Source of the DNA: Sediminispirochaeta sp.
Lineage (GTDB): Bacteria; Spirochaetota; Spirochaetia; DSM-16054; Sediminispirochaetaceae
Assembly: GCA_011046055.1 (NCBI GenBank)
Contig: DSBN01000382.1
Span: 1 to 5,247 of the forward strand
DNA length: 5,247 nt
Direction: 5' to 3'
Below the pieces are notes generated by a model. The model ran no database searches and was not told the origin of the DNA. It saw only the letters and a program-made list of their open reading frames with translations. Below are positions 4,791 through 5,247 of the stretch, piece after piece. How positions within the stretch are numbered: the first letter of the stretch is position 1; each line of letters opens with the position of its first letter. The translations under genes and the position numbers were made by a program.

Positions 4791-5240
4791 TTCCGTGGCC
4801 GAGTCGCTTTTCTCGGCGCAGCGCTCGCAGACCCCGTATATCTGCAGGATCGTGCTGCGCGCCTTGAAGCCCTCGGCCTTCTCTATATTTTTCTCCAGCT
4901 GCTCAAGCAGCTGTTTCTGCTCATCACTCATCGAATCCAGGCTGATCGTCTGATAGCAGTTGTTGCAGATCAGCACTCCACGCTTTTGAGCCTCGTCTTC
5001 GGTGGCCAGCTTGAAACGACCTCTTCCGTCGCCGCCGTCGATCCGGGTGACAAAACCCAGGTCCACCAAAAGCTGCAAGGTCCGATAGACCGTGGCCAGT
5101 CCGATACCGGGCTGGCGCTGGTGGACCAGGAGGAAGAGATCCTCGGCGCTGAGGAAGTCGTTATTCTCCTCGAGAATCTCCAGGATGATCTGCCGGGGAA
5201 CGGTCAGTCGGTATCCGTGGTGCTGAAAGCGCCCCTCCAT
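4788..5240 (-). CDS. Fur-family transcriptional regulator lacking usual metal-sensing residues
   Basis: This encodes 150 residues from the visible ATG. The N-terminal winged helix is clear: G9-Y-R-L-T-V-P-R16, S31-A-E-D-L, and the recognition helix G47-L-A-T-V-Y-R-T-L55, followed by L61-G-F-V-T-R. The C-terminal half keeps both CxxC pairs of the structural zinc site, C92-N-N-C95 and C138-E-R-C141. Compared with E. coli Fur, the metal-sensing ligands are absent: the His33 position is Phe29, Glu81 is Lys77, the HHHDH segment reads QKRGV, and the His125 position is Thr. The whole protein has only His7, His8 and His40. It therefore either senses something else or acts without metal. It heads a block of iron-sulfur genes and may control it. 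The start is uncertain: only seven bases precede the ATG, none look like a ribosome site, and the frame stays open to the window edge. Family membership is sure, the signal unknown. Confidence 0.92.
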   Translation of the reverse strand: MEGRFQHHGYRLTVPRQIILEILEENNDFLSAEDLFLLVHQRQPGIGLATVYRTLQLLVDLGFVTRIDGGDGRGRFKLATEDEAQKRGVLICNNCYQTISLDSMSDEQKQLLEQLEKNIEKAEGFKARSTILQIYGVCERCAEKSDSATE

Positions 5241-5247
5241 CCGGGCC

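Overview
The window (about 5.2 kb, moderately GC-rich) looks like chromosomal DNA of a free-living or anaerobic spirochaete. The main evidence is a DUF2259-type secreted protein, which I associate with spirochaetes. A strictly anaerobe-flavoured iron-sulfur gene set (Mrp ATPase, NifX/NifB-like protein, DUF5320 protein) supports an anaerobic lifestyle. The lineage is an inference, since no rRNA or other marker is present. No tRNA, rRNA, CRISPR array or insertion sequence was seen.

Layout. From the left edge to 1286, two minus-strand genes encode exported proteins: a thioredoxin-like protein cut by the window edge (1..581) and, just upstream of it, a DUF2259 secreted protein (594..1286). They are 12 bp apart and probably form one transcript. 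A 125-bp divergent gap with small repeats leads to a plus-strand gene for an unrecognised protein with about eight membrane helices (1412..2218). Its stop codon overlaps by 4 bp the stop of a minus-strand CTP-dependent lipid or polyprenol kinase-like membrane protein (2215..2826). An AT-rich gap (2827..3078) then holds a clear intrinsic terminator for the next block.

The right half (3079..5240) is a minus-strand module read in the order Fur-family regulator, glycine-rich DUF5320 protein, NifX-like protein with a histidine-rich tail, and Mrp/NBP35-type ATPase. The first three are packed tightly, with one gap of 32 bp containing a hairpin and one junction in which the stop abuts the next start. 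Mrp follows after a 126-bp gap that holds three perfect tandem copies of a 20-bp sequence and a candidate promoter. The terminator at 3017..3054 closes the block. The gene content points to Fe-S cluster or metal-cofactor handling: Mrp-type ATPases carry and transfer clusters, and NifX-like domains bind metal-cluster precursors.

The two most interesting points are in this module. The Fur-like regulator keeps its DNA-binding helix and structural Cys4 zinc site but lacks all the usual metal-sensing histidines. The 20-bp triplet just upstream of mrp has the look of an operator array, which this regulator or another could bind.
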